Source of the DNA: Taeniopygia guttata
Taxonomy: Eukaryota > Chordata > Aves > Passeriformes > Estrildidae
NCBI RefSeq assembly: GCF_048771995.1
Contig: NC_133030.1
Location: forward strand, 35,863,501 to 35,927,500
DNA: 64,000 nucleotides
Direction of reading: 5' to 3'
Positions 1-12,955 of the stretch are shown one piece after another (the first letter of the stretch is position 1; the number at the start of each line of letters is the position of its first letter). A program made the position numbers and the translations under genes. The notes beneath the pieces were generated by a model. It was given only the letters and a program-made list of their open reading frames with translations. It had not been told where the DNA came from and ran no database searches.

Positions 1-469
1 GGAAAAATAACTATGATGCAATGCTTATTTTCACTCTGCAGTGGTAACTATAACTATTAATTTAGTGCAGTCTTTTTTTCTGACAAAAGCCAGTCACTGG
101 TAATTCTTCCAGTATTATTTACTGATCATGTAGTGTATTGGATCACAAAATGGCTCCTCTTCGGTGCAGAGATACTAAAATAGTTTGCTTACTGCACAAG
201 ACTTTTCTCTTGTGGTAATGGCATATAGTAAGGATGTAATGTAATTCAGTCATGGAGTCCTTCTAGTATAAACCCTGACTGGTACAGAGAGATCTGCCAT
301 TGATGTAGTAGGACTTCACCTATTTGGTAATACTGATATTTTGCCTGTAAGGAGAAATCCTACTGTAACTGTCCCACCCAACAAAATCTGAAGGATTAAT
401 AGATGCTTTCTTTTGGTAGGCTGAATAAATGCATTCATTTGTGTTACTATGTTTTTTTTTTTTTCTCAG
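1..469 (+). other. AQR: AQR intron, 3' part
   Basis: This is AT-rich intronic DNA of AQR running in from outside the window. A T-run and CTCAG acceptor end at 469. No repeat or other gene is recognised in it. Confidence 0.85.
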
Positions 470-541
470 TATGACAACATCTTGATGGAAGAGTCTGCTC
501 AAATTCTGGAGATAGAAACCTTTATACCTCTTCTGTTGCAG
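470..541 (+). CDS. AQR: AQR coding exon with helicase motif II (Walker B)
   Basis: This 72-base exon has phase 0 at both ends, after a long T-rich tract ending CTCAG. It encodes [11 protein letters not shown] and then [10 protein letters not shown]. The MEES segment sits where UPF1-like helicases have the DEST/DEAG motif II. Human AQR reads MEEAAQ here as I remember it, so Ala to Ser is the local difference. The donor GTTAGA is weak, with T instead of a purine at +3. Confidence 0.93.
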
Positions 542-3500
542 GTTAGACTTGAAACATAAAAGATCTTAAAAAGATAGATAAGACTCTGTGTTCTTCAACA
601 CTACTGAATATTAAAATGAAAAATATATTGTGCAGAAAGTAACCCAGAACTGATATTTGCTAGTAAGACTTTTCATACTGATTTGACTGATTTGATTGTT
701 AATTAGGAAGTTATTTTATTCAATGGTAAGCATCTTACATTTTTTTCAAACATTTAAATGAGCATTGAATAACCAGATGCATCTGGCAGATGAGGGAAAA
801 TAGGTGTATGTGAAAAATACAGAAACTGAAGAGTTTGTGTAATTAGAGTAGACCATTTCACCATAGAGGCATATTCTGGGGGATATTCCATGATTTTATT
901 TATGTGAGGCGTCCAAATAGTCCTTGAAAATTGAGTGGGTTTTAATTTTAAAAAGAGAATTTTGGGGGGCCTCTCTGTGCAAGATTAAAATGACTGATAC
1001 GTACAGAACTATATAGAATGCTTTGTCATCTCCAAAGCAGAAGCTTTCAAGGAAAAGAAAAGAATAAAAAAGTAAGTTTTGGGTTTTTGTGTTTTTTTAT
1101 TCTTGCCAATAAAAATTATTTCCATCCTCTTACTTTTTTACTAAGACATTTTCAAGTTTGAAGAATTGTACAGTCCAGAGTTCAGTTTTCTTTCCTTGCT
1201 ATCTGATCGGAAACAGCTTCAGAGCTCTTCCACTTCAAGTGGCAGAAAAAGGAACTTTATGTTCTGTCTCAAATAGTGTTCCCATAGGGAAAGGGAATTA
1301 TCACAGGAGTGTGTAATGAGGATCTGGCAGCTGGAAGTCTCCAGGATGCTAATTGTGACGAGCATTCAGTCCAAGAGCCAAGATGGGAATTGGGGGCGCA
1401 CCCTGGTCATAGAAGAGGCTATGTGAGAATTACAGAAATAAACATGAACTACAGAGAAACTTGAAAGGCAGGTTCAGTGTTGCCTCAGACATCTGAAACT
1501 GTTTCAGATGCTTCATATTCACTACCGCAGAATCCAAAAGATAATGGTCAGAGGACAGTTCTGGAGTAATTGTTACTACTGTGTAGTAATCAGGGATTTT
1601 GGCCTTTAAAGCAATATAATATGATCTTTATTCTAATATTTCTCTACTAATTTAAGTAGATTAAGGTACTTGTTTTATAAGAAAAGAGATTTTATTTACA
1701 ATTCTACTTTCTGATTGGATGAAAGCTAGTAGTCTTTGAAAAGACTGAAGTTCAGTGTAGCTTAAAAACAAATGTTGAAGGGCTTAGACAAAGGCAGACA
1801 ATCTGACTCTTAATGTGTTTTGAGTGCCTTGATGATAGTGTAATAGTTGTAATAGTGTAATTGTTCAATTCTAGAACCCCCAGGATGGATTCAGTCGTTT
1901 GAAGCGGTGGATTATGATTGGTGACCATCATCAGTTGCCACCAGTCATTAAGAACATGGCTTTTCAAAAGTACTCCAACATGGAACAGTCTCTTTTCACA
2001 CGGTTTGTTCGTATTGGAGTGCCAACTGTTGACTTGGATGCACAAGGAAGAGCAAGAGCAAGGTAAGACAGAAAATCCTTTGTCAAGCTTGTCAGAAAGT
2101 AACAAGTTAAAAATGAGAGAAGGGTACTCATAGCTACGGAAACTGGTTTTTATTGTTAGGAGTTTGCAAAGCTGGAATTTTAATTTCAGTTTAGACTAGG
2201 AAGGCAGATTTTACAACTCTGAAATGCAATCAAATTAATTTCTTCATTGTTATTTTTATATAGTAGTAGTCTGCTGTTGCATGAGTAATGAAAATTATAT
2301 TCAAAGGTACTTAATCGTCTTAAGTGTTCAGGGTTTTTTTACAAATGAGACTTTACAGAAGCTTTCTTTTCTCAACTAACATTTAGTATATTCAAAGTTA
2401 AATTAAAATTGGATACATTTTGTGTTGAATATAATAATTCCCTTAAAGGGAATAATTCCCTAAAAGGGTGCTTTTCTGTAGTATTTCAGGAGAGATGCAT
2501 CCAGAGATTGGACACATGCAGATTGTCCTCACAAGAACATAAAACCTTTTTTATAGTAAAGGAGATACTGCAACTCTGTAGTATAATAGTTTTTCTTTTT
2601 TATCTATGTAATTGTCATTTCACTGTGATAATTTAAACACCAGATTTATTGATTGTGTAAATTGCATATTTGTGGTGTCATGTTAAGAAGAGAAATAAGA
2701 GAAAATTACTCCACATAAAATCTTGCTACTCTAGGTTTAGTTCTAAGTCTTTATTTTAGGCATAAAGTGTAGTGAACAATATGAAGGAGAACTTTTTCTT
2801 TTCATGTAGGAAATATTTGGAACCTGGAATATTATTTTCTAGTCTTATGAATGACAGTTCAGTATGATTTTTGAAATGAAAATTTTGTCTGAATGATGGT
2901 AAATAAAGTTTATTTTACAAAATCTTAGTGAACTTCTTAGGGATAACAGAGCAGAAGTCCACTTTGTAATTTCTTGATTAAGAGATCCCTTCCTATGCTT
3001 TGTCTTTTGCGATCACAGGTAGCTTTCCCATGAGCTGTCTGCTTCTTGTTCTGGTCTGGATATTGTTGGGCATTTGTGAATTAGACATTTTGTTATTACT
3101 GTCCCTGTGAATATCAGGAATCATTCAGAATTAGGTAGATTTTGTTTGTTTCCATTCATATCTTGTGCTAATGCTAGGAAATACACAAAATAAATAAGGA
3201 AATCAATTTCTTTTTACTGTAAGAAGCTTTACCACAGGTAATGCAGAAAATATTTTTTTCCTTATTCCTTCTGTTTTGCAAAGAAGGATTAATATTCCTT
3301 AAGTTTTGTTACCCGTGAATTCTTGCAAAACTTGTAGTTTGATCAAGAGGAACAGACTTAAACCTGACATGACATCTGAAGTTTTTGGTGAGAGAGACCA
3401 AAACAGAATCACAACCTAAAAATAATATTGCTGGATAGATTGTTCAAGTGTGTTCATTTATATATGTACAGGCTGCCTAGCAAAATAATTCTTTTCACTG

Positions 3501-6500
3501 AAAACCTGCAGAAGCCCTGATCTCATATGCATCTGAACTCATTCAAAAGAGTTAATTAGCCGCTCTAGCTCACTCTGTGTGCTGTGTGTCTGTGGTTTTG
3601 AACAGTTTGTGCAACCTCTACAACTGGCGCTACAAGAACCTGGGTAACCTGCCTCACGTGCAGCTTCTGCCAGAGTTCAGAACAGCCAATGCTGGCTTTT
3701 TGTACGACTTCCAGCTTATAAATGTGGAAGACTTCAATGGTGTAGGAGAGTCTGAACCCAATCCTTATTTCTATCAGGTAAGGGAAGTACTACATGTGTA
3801 ATTCATTAACCTCAGGCCAATAGATCTAAATCTGCGGTGAAGAAAGACTATGAAAAACAGTAAACTAACATTCAATTCATGTTCTCAGATAATTGAGTTG
3901 TGTGTGATTTTTTCCTCCTTTTAATGAGTTTTGAATGTTGAAAATGAAAACATTGTGTCAGGGCTTTTGCTCAGTAAATGATTTTGTTTTCTCCTTGTTT
4001 TGAGAGGGATGAGACTTGGTGTAATTCATTACAAAACGTAATTTTGACCTAAGGTAAATTAAAGTCCATTGTAATTCAGCTGTACCATGATAGTGAAAAA
4101 ACACTAGTAGTAGCACTTCCCCTGAATAGAAAGAATTGAAGTTTGCTTGGTCGCTCATACCTGAGTTTGAAGAGTCATTGTGTTGATTTGATCTATAAGT
4201 AGGCATTCTAAAATGCCCATTCAATAAAGATTAAAACAGTACTGCTAAAGGCATACATAAGAGCTGTAGAGACATGGAGGATGAAGTAAATTGCCAAAAA
4301 GCCTTAATCGTGGAGTTTCTCAACTAAATGTTCAAACTCTCAACTAAATTTTGAAATTAAGCCATCATCAACAGTCTCTATTTCTCTTAAATAACATTTT
4401 ACACTTGTAGTGAGATGCTTATATTTTCAGTCCTTTTATTTTTCTTGCTTTAAAAACTGGTGAAACAAACTATGGCTTCTAAAATAGCAAACTTCAGCTT
4501 TGGAAAAGTTAGAGCTGGAGTGATGTGCAAGTTAAGGAGTTTAATTCAAACATGGAGTTAACATTCTGCTTAATATTATGGAAAGCAAACAATATACTTT
4601 ATGATGATAATATTCTTGTTCATTTTCCATCTGAAGACCACTGAGACTTGTGTGAATCTATGTTCTTTAAAAAGGTATGAAATATATTCGTAGCTTTTGC
4701 TTGGGTTCTTCTCAATACTTTTCAGTACAAATTAGTGTCCTGCTAGAGAAGAAAGCAATGGTTAATCATAAGCCACTTTAATTCCATTGCTGCATTGAGG
4801 ACAGAATTGTTTGGAGAGATCGTTTTGATTTTGTTTTTGAAACTGTAACATGCAAGTATTAAAAAGTTGTCCAGGGCAGCACAAACAGCTGGAAGGAGTG
4901 CTGATAATTGAGAGTGCAAGCACTGCTTTAGACCACTCTTTGGCTAAAGAAGATTAAAAACACTGACATGAGGACACAGAACACACTTCTCATTATATCA
5001 ATACTCTCATGTGCACACTTTTAATACTTCCTACTGTTACTTTTTTTTTTGGGTGATCTTGATAATTGAGTGATATTTAGCAGAGTATGTTGGTGGCATT
5101 CAAGGTTTTTCATGGGATAACAGATTGCTGTCATGTATAGTTCTTGTCATGAATTTGGGCTTTTCTTTTCAGAGTTACAGGGGATTAAAATTTGTAGAAT
5201 AGCTTTACACCCACAGGTGTTTGATATGCCTGGCCAACTGCATTTTCCATGTAATGCGGAGCCCACTTAGTAAGAAAAAATAAATGAGGCTGGTATGTCC
5301 AGCCTATTCAAACACACGCCAAGTGGGGATAAAATTCCTTGTATAAATAGAGCAGGAGTAAATGTCAGCATTTGAGAACAACTTTTTAACCTGAAAGATA
5401 ATTTTTGTTGACAGAAAATGGATTTAAATAGGCTATGAATAACTTCAGTCTGGAAATAGAACAAAGCTTCCTGTAGCCAGAAGAATGGTACTTTGGGACA
5501 GACTCATAAAGTAAAGACAGAGAGAGAAAGTTACAATATACGAAAGAAGCGCTGGTAAATTGTAATTGAATAGGATGGCCTGCAGTGGAAATAACTGGAT
5601 TTCATAATCCAGATGTCTGTCTCCTAATTAATACTTGAAAGGACTTTGTACTAGTGCAACTAGTTCATACTTTCAGTTTACTGGGGAGTGAGTCATTGCA
5701 CCTTTTTTGGCTGACTGGAACTTTTGAGTAAATATTGAAAAGTTTAAATCAGTGCCTTACAATAATATTGATATAGATATTTTTAGCAGTTGTCTGAAAA
5801 GGAGTGAGAATGATACCACAGGTATTAAAGCTACTTGTGGTTCTTCCTTTCTTTCAAAATGGCTTGTATGAAGTGAGCAAAGAATCGTCAGATTTAGGGA
5901 CATTTCTCTCAGCACTAAATTATTTGTCTAAATACCTGACAATGTCACAGGTGTTATTTCTAACCTTACAAGATGAGTAACCCTTTTTCTGTCTGTTTCT
6001 TCTTGTCTTTTTCTCTTATTTTAAACTTTAGAATCTTGGTGAGGCAGAGTATGTTGTGGCAGTCTTCATGTATATGTGCCTGCTTGGTTATCCTGCAGAC
6101 AGGATAAGTATCCTGACAACATATAATGGACAGAAGCACCTGATACGTGATGTCATTAATCAGCGATGTGGAAACAATCCTCTAATTGGAAGGCCAAACA
6201 AGGTGACTTTGAAAGTATATTAGCCATTGCAATAGTTCTGGTTTCTGTGGTTTTAAATTGTCATATTGAAAATCAGGCTAATTTAAGATATACTTAAACA
6301 GGTATCTGTGGAAGTATTTCCTGTTTAACCACATGTATTTATGAACCTACATTCTAAGGAATTTCATAGATGAGTGCCATTGTTTTTGTGTGTTGATAAT
6401 TTGACAGAGTGAAGTCAGTGAAGGTGAAAAGACTACAGGCTATGTGGAACAGAATAACTCTTTTTTTGTCATTTGTTTGTCCTCAATAATAACATCATTT

Positions 6501-9500
6501 CCCAAAATCACATCATTAGAAAGGTCCACCCAGAGTGGAAATTATTTGATAGAATAGATCATTAATCTGAAGAAACAAATAAATAATACAGTTATAAATA
6601 TCTGGTGCTAATTCTGCAGGTTAAAATTGTATTGCAAAGCTAACGGCTTCCATAATCTTTTGATATTAGTACCTCACTTCTCTGACAAATTTAAATAAAA
6701 ATAAGTAAAAGAAACATTATACAATCAGAAAAAAGCTCCTCCCAGTGTATACCAGAAAAAAAAACAGGCTTTTTGTTAGAGGCCAGCTAAATCAGTTAAA
6801 GAATTTTCTCTTCTTTTTTACTGCAATCTCAGTCCACAATTGATGTTAAAATTTTGGTGTCGTGTTTTAATTGAAATGGCAAAAATTAAGCTATAAAGGT
6901 TTTTTCTTATTTCTGTAGGTAACAACTGTGGACAGGTTTCAAGGCCAACAGAACGATTATATTCTGCTTTCTCTAGTGCGTACCAAAGCTGTAGGCCACC
7001 TTAGGTATGTAAGAGCATCTTGTAGTGCCATAGCAGTACTTGTACTCTGTATCAGATACAGAAATATGTCTATAGTCCATTATACAAAAGATTCTATTTT
7101 ATGAGTATGTAGTAGAAGTGAAGTTCAATGCTATGTGTATAATGAAGTTCAGACAGACTTCCTTTTATAACTGTCTGGTACCCTCTTCTTGAGCACTTAC
7201 CCTTTTATAATGGCTCTTACCCTATAATTAGTTTATGTTGCTGCAGATAGGTTGACCTTGGTTTCACCCTAGAAGAATTATAGGACTGTAGTATTTTTTG
7301 AGCAAATGCAGGCTTAAATTTTCTCATAGATCCTTTCCTGTAATCACGATTTTTATTTCTTTTGCATCAGAAGTGTTTGATCATTGCATAAATTGCATTA
7401 TTGTGTATAGTTTTAAATGTTTGCACTTCTGGTTTGGGATGGGATGGAGGAAGACGTGTCTGATCTTAGGTAGATAGATGAGTTATCAAATTCATCTTTA
7501 GTCATTCACATACAGAAATTCTATTGGGATTTTTTCTCAATGGTTGTATTCAACTTCTGAGGTGTAGGAAATCAGTAGAGGGCAGTTTTTCAAAGTGTTA
7601 TTGCTACAGTGAACCAATATATTTGTTTCTATATAATGGTACTAGGATTTGCTAGTTATTGAAACAATGTGTAGGGAAAAAAAAATAAAGACAAGATATT
7701 ATTTGGGCAGATGATTTTGTATTTCTTTTAACAGTCCCATGTACTTCTAGTTATTTTTATTGCAAGTGTGTCATCAATGAAAAATAACATGATTGATTTT
7801 ATTTTCTGAAGGGATGTACGACGATTAGTCGTTGCCATGTCAAGAGCCAGACTTGGACTTTATATCTTCGCAAGGGTATCACTATTTCAAAACTGTTTTG
7901 AGCTAACTCCAGCTTTCAGCCAACTCACAGCTCGACCACTTCACCTCCATATTGTTCCCACAGAATGTTTTCCAACTGCAAGACAGGTAGGAACAGCTGC
8001 ACTGGATTTTGGTATCTGTAATGGGTGTTTGTGTTTGCTCACTTTTTTCAGTGGGCTGTAAGAGGTGAAAGTGTTTTCTCTGCTAGACCGGTGCATCTAC
8101 TTCTTAGCATTGGACCAGGATTTCCAGGGAAATGATGGAATCACCATCCCTGGAAATATTTAAAAAAAGGTATGCGTGTGGCACTTGAGGGTATAGTTTA
8201 ATGGTGAACTCAACAGTGCCACTTGATGATTGGATTTTGTTGATACTAGAGGTCTTTTCCAACTCTAATGATTCTGTGATTATATTAATACCTACTTAGA
8301 GTTATCTTTTGTCGTGATAAACACCAGCTGGTTTTAATTAATGTTTCCACAAAAGTTAGTTATCAGTATAACTTAAGTATCAGTAACTGTTGTGCCTGCT
8401 TTTTCCTGATTTATGCTTGTGTAAATGATTCAGTATTTTTCTTTCATGATCAAAATATTTTTTTAGTTCTTACTTGTTTTTGGTCTTGTTGTGAAACAAA
8501 ACTATGTGCTTTCTCAGGCAAAGCTACATAAAGCTACTCATTTCTCATTTGATAGATGTAACTCAGTAATTCAGGATTAAAGGTTAATTTGTTTTCCTCT
8601 TAAAATTGGTTTCAGTACCACAAGAGTTTTGCTGCTGAGCTAGGTTCTTAAGTACAAAAACCTAATTTTTAATATGCACTAGATGTTTGGGGAAAGGTTA
8701 GTGTTGAGGATCTAAGCACAGGGCACACAGAGCTGCATGCTAAATGAAGAAACAAAGGGGCATATCTGCTCTGCTTTCGGAAGCTTTGAGAAGGGATGCC
8801 TGCATTCACCAAAAATTCAGTTACAACTCTTTTCCTGGTCTTAAATGCTGTTGACAAGTTTGGGAGGGAGCCCTTTCAGTTGAAACTTTCAGATCAACTG
8901 TGCAACAAGAATGCAACAAGCAAGGTCAGTGACTGTGAGTAAAGAGCTGGGCTGCAGCAGGCAAGAGGCTAAATCCTAATCTGATCATAAACAATTTGTG
9001 CCTTTAGTATGTTAAATTACTCGAGACCAAAATGTACTTCATGGAGAACCCAGCCTCTCCTTTTAATGTTTCTTCTTCAGGCTGCAGTATCATGATTAAT
9101 ACAGTTCCCCAAAATGTAAGACCTATGCTTCCTAATTTTCCAGAGAATTCACCATTATTTTTTTTCTTTGAAAACCGTTATTTAATTTCTCAGGGCTTTT
9201 GACTTCTAATATAGTTAAATAACCTTTGAATAATGGTTGTTTTTCTTTGTTTGCTGAATGTCCATATTTTTCCCCTTCCTTAGAATGGAGAAAGACCAGC
9301 TCACCAAATACATGTTATTAAGAACATGCCTCAAATGGCTAACTTTGTGTACAATATGTATATGCACATGATACAGAGTACACGTCACCATCAACAGGTA
9401 AGGACCTTCAAACTTCTGGAAAGCATTTAAAATAAATCTCAACAGCTTCTCATGCTATTTTACTGAAAAATGATTTTGAGTCTGTTTCTGTTATATTTAA

Positions 9501-12500
9501 AATTCAAAAAGTGTTAGTGACTGGAAGTGAGAATATTGAGGTCTTGTAAAATATTGCAGTAGCAAAAGGTGTATCTGTGGTGTTTTAAGCCTCAATTTAA
9601 GGCCCCAAATCTATCAGTAATTGATGACAAGTGCCTTGATTGCTCTGTCTGGGCCAAAAATATTATTCATTAATATTAAAGAACTAGCTTGTCTAGTGTT
9701 AATTTGAAGGAAAATTGCATGTTACATTTCAGGTAAGTGTGGGATTTCAGCTAGTTGGATTATAACACCACTGCATGATGTAATAATGTTTTGTGAGAGC
9801 AAGACCGGATCATATCTTGAAACCATTTTAACCCTGTTAAATCGCCCTATTATCCAGGTTGGTTTGCAGCTGTAGTGTTTTTTGTTCTGGAGAAATTTTT
9901 TCAGCCCTACTTCAGCATCAAGCAAAGCAGTTGTAGACTTCTGTACCTAATTTTGTCAGTGTTTAATCCCTGAAGCAGAATTTAGAGCCCATCAGAAAGT
10001 CTTTGTAGTCTCATGTAAATAAGTGGAACATTAAGGTAGCTTAGATAATGTACTGAGCATACTTGGATCTGTAAAGCCTAGAGGTAGATAAAGCGAAAGG
10101 GAATGGTCTTAAATGCTACCCCTTAACTGCATCAGCTTTCACATAGTGTCTGGGGTCTGTTATCTTCATATTACCTATGTATTGTTCTTCATATATTATA
10201 TAGTACCTATATATTTTATTACCTATAATCTTTCATGGTACTCTGAAGTTCCTTTACTGGTTTTTGCTCTTCTGAAAGATTTCCAAAAGTGGAAAAAAAT
10301 GATGTTTAAAAGACATTCTGTATTAGCTGACTGTGGGAAGAGAGTGTGAACATGATTGTGCTTGAACAGATAATCTAAGAGATCTAGGTCCATTCTTTAA
10401 TGCAAGGATGTCTCTGCCTCTTCCTTTTTTTTTTCTTTCACTTGCATGTTTCATCTAATATGGAGCAGTGTAATCAATAGAGATCAGAACTCAAAACGTT
10501 CTTTAACTGAATATCAGAATTTCAGACAGAAAATTTATTTTTCTCTGCAGTTCTTACCCAGTGACTTCTGAATTTTATTTCTGAGAGAAAGCTTCAGCCA
10601 AATTTGAAGTGTTTTGTTACCCAGAAAAAGCCTTTTCTAGGCTGTCTGGACAGAGAAGATACTTTCTGACTATTCTGGAGAAATGCTGTAATTACCTGTG
10701 TGCTATAAAGAAAAGGGGATATACAAAGAGGACACTACTAGAATTTCTTCTTACTGTAATTTTTTTTAGTAGTAGTGAAGTAAACTCACACTGTTTTTTT
10801 TAGAAACCCGGTCCTATATGCATCTGACAAGACTTGCTTTGAAGCCAGTTTTTCTAGTATGGTTGGAGATCTTTAAACCATGCAAAATATTATGTGATTA
10901 AGACTTAGTAGATTGTGCAGTAGATGGGCCACATTTAGGTGTAAATGAATAATAAATGTCAAAACAGGGAAGTATATACATGTCCTGAAAAGCAGATGCT
11001 GGCATCTAAATTTTACCGCAAAGCGTTTGCTGGACACCTTAGTCAAATATGGACCCGATTCTCCTGCAAATACCTGTTACTCTTTTTGGAATCCTAATCT
11101 TATCCATTGCTAGCTAAAATTAGTTACAAAACTGCTGTTTTCCTACTGTGACAATGAATCACGTTCTCCTAGCAGGAGAAGCAGAGAAGTGAACTACTGA
11201 AAAAAAGCAAAGCTGGCATTAAATTTCTTGTATTATATTCACTACAACATTATTATTTTCCTTTTTTTATACTGGTCTTTACAGTTGTTGTCACAAAGCA
11301 CAATGTGCATCTAAGTAAGTCACCAAAGTCTGAGTTTGTCTCATACCTCAAGAATTTATTTTTGTAAGATTTTGGTTTGGAATTGTGCTTTCCTGTGCGC
11401 AGATGGATTTAGAGACCAGTCTTAATAACTTCAAAGTCTATAGAAAATGCTTTTTTTATCTCTGCTGGTAATCACAATTGATTTGTAGATTTGCCTGTGC
11501 AAATTTTCAATATTAGTGTCGTCTAATTGAAGGTAAAACTTCACTGTAATTAAACACCTCATTTGTCATGTGATACAAAGTTGCCTTTTGAGCAAAACAA
11601 AGCTAAAGAATTTTCAAGATTGCAATTCATTAAAATGATCCAAAATACCCTGAAGAAATATCCATCATGTCAGACTGCAAGAAGTATGAGTGTTTCTGTT
11701 CAGCCTGCAGTTTATAGCATTCATCCATACTCTTCAGCTCAATGTATTCCTGGTATTTTTTGTCCAGTTGTGTTACTTGACTACCATTCCAGCCTATTAT
11801 GTTTTACAAACTTCTTTTTTGGTTGAAAGTTTGGAATACACAAAATGACTCGGAATACACAAAATTACTTTTTCAGAAGTATTTTGTGAAAATATTTAAG
11901 CATTGTTTAACTGTTAGTGAAACTTAAATTGTGTAAGTACAGATAACATTCACATAGTACTTTATAAGATGTTGCAAGGGGAAATTATGGGTATGAATTG
12001 TTAAAGACAGGCCTGTTGATGGCATCAAAAACCAAGTTAAACATATCTTGGAGTTTGAAATGGTAACAGATGAGATTAGGGTAGAAATATGTACTATATT
12101 TCTATGTATGTATCATATGTACCAAGATGTACCATAATCCTATTACTTGTCTGAGTGTTTGGGGTAATGAAATATGTTTTTTGTCCTTGAATTGGAAGTC
12201 CTAAGATTTTAACACCCTCTTTTCCATAAAAAAATGTATCTAAGATGACTCTATTGTGACCATTATTCTAATTTTTTTTGTATATAGTCATGAAGTGCTT
12301 ATAAATCATTACAGCTTCTAAATTTTAAGTGCTTGTTATTCACTTGTTACCTCATACAAAATCCTATTTTTAAGATGAACAGTTAAAGCTAAAGTGTAAC
12401 AACTTAAAATCCTTCCTTTTTCAATCATCCAGCATTTACTGCCCCCACCTGCCATGATTGAAGAACCAGAACCGACACAAACTGGAGAGACCGAAGTAGA

Positions 12501-12678
12501 AGGTGAAGTTCAGGGCATGCAGGAAGATGCAGCAGAAGACAGTGAAGTAGTGGAAGAAACGATGAAGGAAGGAGAATTGAATGTGGAGGAAATGGATGTA
12601 CATCGAAAAATGCCAGAACACCCTGGAAGAGACAGTGATAGTGGAGACAGTGAACCTGAGAATGAGACTGAAAAGTGA
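470..12678 (+). CDS. AQR: Aquarius (AQR) intron-binding RNA helicase, C-terminal 407 residues, 5' part outside window
   Basis: AQR is the SF1 RNA helicase-like ATPase of the spliceosomal intron-binding complex (with XAB2, ISY1, PPIE in known biology). It binds introns upstream of the branch site in the nucleus. Eight coding exons are visible: 470-541, 1875-2062, 3606-3777, 6032-6202, 6919-7004, 7812-7986, 9284-9397 and 12433-12678. All have AG acceptors and GT donors, and their phases join to one frame of 408 codons including TGA. The protein matches my memory of vertebrate AQR almost residue for residue through the helicase core (UPF1-like motifs II to VI), then diverges in an acidic tail. 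The gene continues off the left edge; full-length human AQR is about 1485 residues. Introns of 1333, 1543, 2254, 716, 807, 1297 and 3035 bases hold nothing else I recognise except a CR1 piece near 8128-8283. Gene identity is very secure; exon limits come from splice consensus plus homology. Confidence 0.97.
1875..2062 (+). CDS. AQR: AQR coding exon with helicase motif III
   Basis: This 188-base exon starts [12 protein letters not shown] and contains [10 protein letters not shown], the motif III equivalent of UPF1 GDHCQLGPV. It continues through [17 protein letters not shown] and ends in phase 2 inside a Ser codon completed by the next exon. Acceptor is TTCTAG and donor is GTAAGA. Confidence 0.95.
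3606..3777 (+). CDS. AQR: AQR coding exon, RecA2 start
   Basis: This 172-base exon completes the split Ser codon, reads [18 protein letters not shown], then carries [18 protein letters not shown], and ends at NPYFYQ in phase 0. The stretch around PEFRTANAG occupies the position of motif IV in UPF1-like helicases. Acceptor is AACAG and donor is GTAAGG. Confidence 0.95.
6032..6202 (+). CDS. AQR: AQR coding exon, RecA2 core
   Basis: This 171-base exon is phase 0 at both ends. It encodes [18 protein letters not shown] and [18 protein letters not shown], the latter equivalent to the 'I-T-P-Y-x-x-Q' block of SF1B helicases. It ends at IGRPNK. Donor GTGACT is weak at +3 to +6, but the phase and homology are unambiguous. 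Confidence 0.95.
6919..7004 (+). CDS. AQR: AQR coding exon with helicase motif V
   Basis: This 86-base exon encodes [20 protein letters not shown], the motif V block with the DxFQGxxxDY signature. It ends in phase 2 inside an Arg codon. Acceptor is CTGTAG and donor is GTATGT. Confidence 0.95.
7812..7986 (+). CDS. AQR: AQR coding exon with helicase motif VI
   Basis: This 175-base exon completes the Arg codon and reads [19 protein letters not shown], which is motif VI with the arginine finger region. It then runs through [13 protein letters not shown] to [10 protein letters not shown]. Its acceptor TCTGAAG has a short, impure pyrimidine tract. Donor is GTAGGA. Confidence 0.95.
8128..8283 (+). 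mobile_element. CR1 LINE 3' end, degraded, in AQR intron
   Basis: The block matches the CR1 3' end as I remember it. It has GGAATCACCATCCCTGGA, a TTTAAAAAA run, 'TGGCACTTGAGGGTAT', then TGGATT...TTGAT...AGAGGTCTTTTCCAAC. It ends in the diagnostic ATTCTGTG octamer at 8271-8278. It lies sense to AQR in the 7987-9283 intron. Only the 3' tail is present, typical of 5'-truncated copies. Confidence 0.85.
9284..9397 (+). CDS. AQR: AQR coding exon after the helicase core
   Basis: This 114-base exon, phase 0 at both ends, encodes [20 protein letters not shown] and then [18 protein letters not shown]. It closely follows the human sequence. Acceptor is CCTTAG and donor is GTAAGG. Confidence 0.93.
12433..12678 (+). 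CDS. AQR: AQR last coding exon, acidic tail
   Basis: This 246-base exon starts [14 protein letters not shown], continuing the human HQTLLQLPPAMVEE alignment. It then becomes a Glu/Asp-rich low-complexity tail ending PENETEK and TGA at 12676-12678. Only the first dozen residues are conserved with mammals as I recall them. The acidic character and the Lys end are kept, but the sequence and length (81 residues against roughly 100 in human) are not. Acceptor is TCATCCAG. Confidence 0.9.
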   Translation, partial: HLLPPPAMIEEPEPTQTGETEVEGEVQGMQEDAAEDSEVVEETMKEGELNVEEMDVHRKMPEHPGRDSDSGDSEPENETEK

Positions 12679-12955
12679 TTGATGGAATCCTTGTCCTTAA
12701 TGCATTTTGGGAAATTGGCAGGGAAGAGAGCAGTTGGAAAAATAATTGCTATTTTTACATTGACTTTCATTAAGAGGTTGCCTATATAATACCTGTTTGG
12801 TATATTTTTCACTGAGTACATTGTGAACAAGCAAGATGTTTGGCAAACATTCTACTGAGCTCTTATCACTATTGGTCATGTAATTTGTTTAATGACCTCA
12901 AATGATATTATTTCCTTTTTATAAGTTGTTCAGTAAAGATGCTTTTTATACCAGT
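12679..12955 (+). terminator. AQR: AQR 3' UTR and poly(A) signal
   Basis: The sequence after the stop codon is AT-rich and lacks AATAAA. The best hexamer is AGTAAA at 12932-12937, a common variant. Cleavage would then fall near 12950-12960. A longer 3' UTR using a later signal is possible. Confidence 0.5.

Noticed and set aside
12510-12830. Minus-strand frame opposite the last AQR exon
   Set aside because: Ser-rich antisense of the Glu/Asp-rich tail codons; the sense exon explains it.
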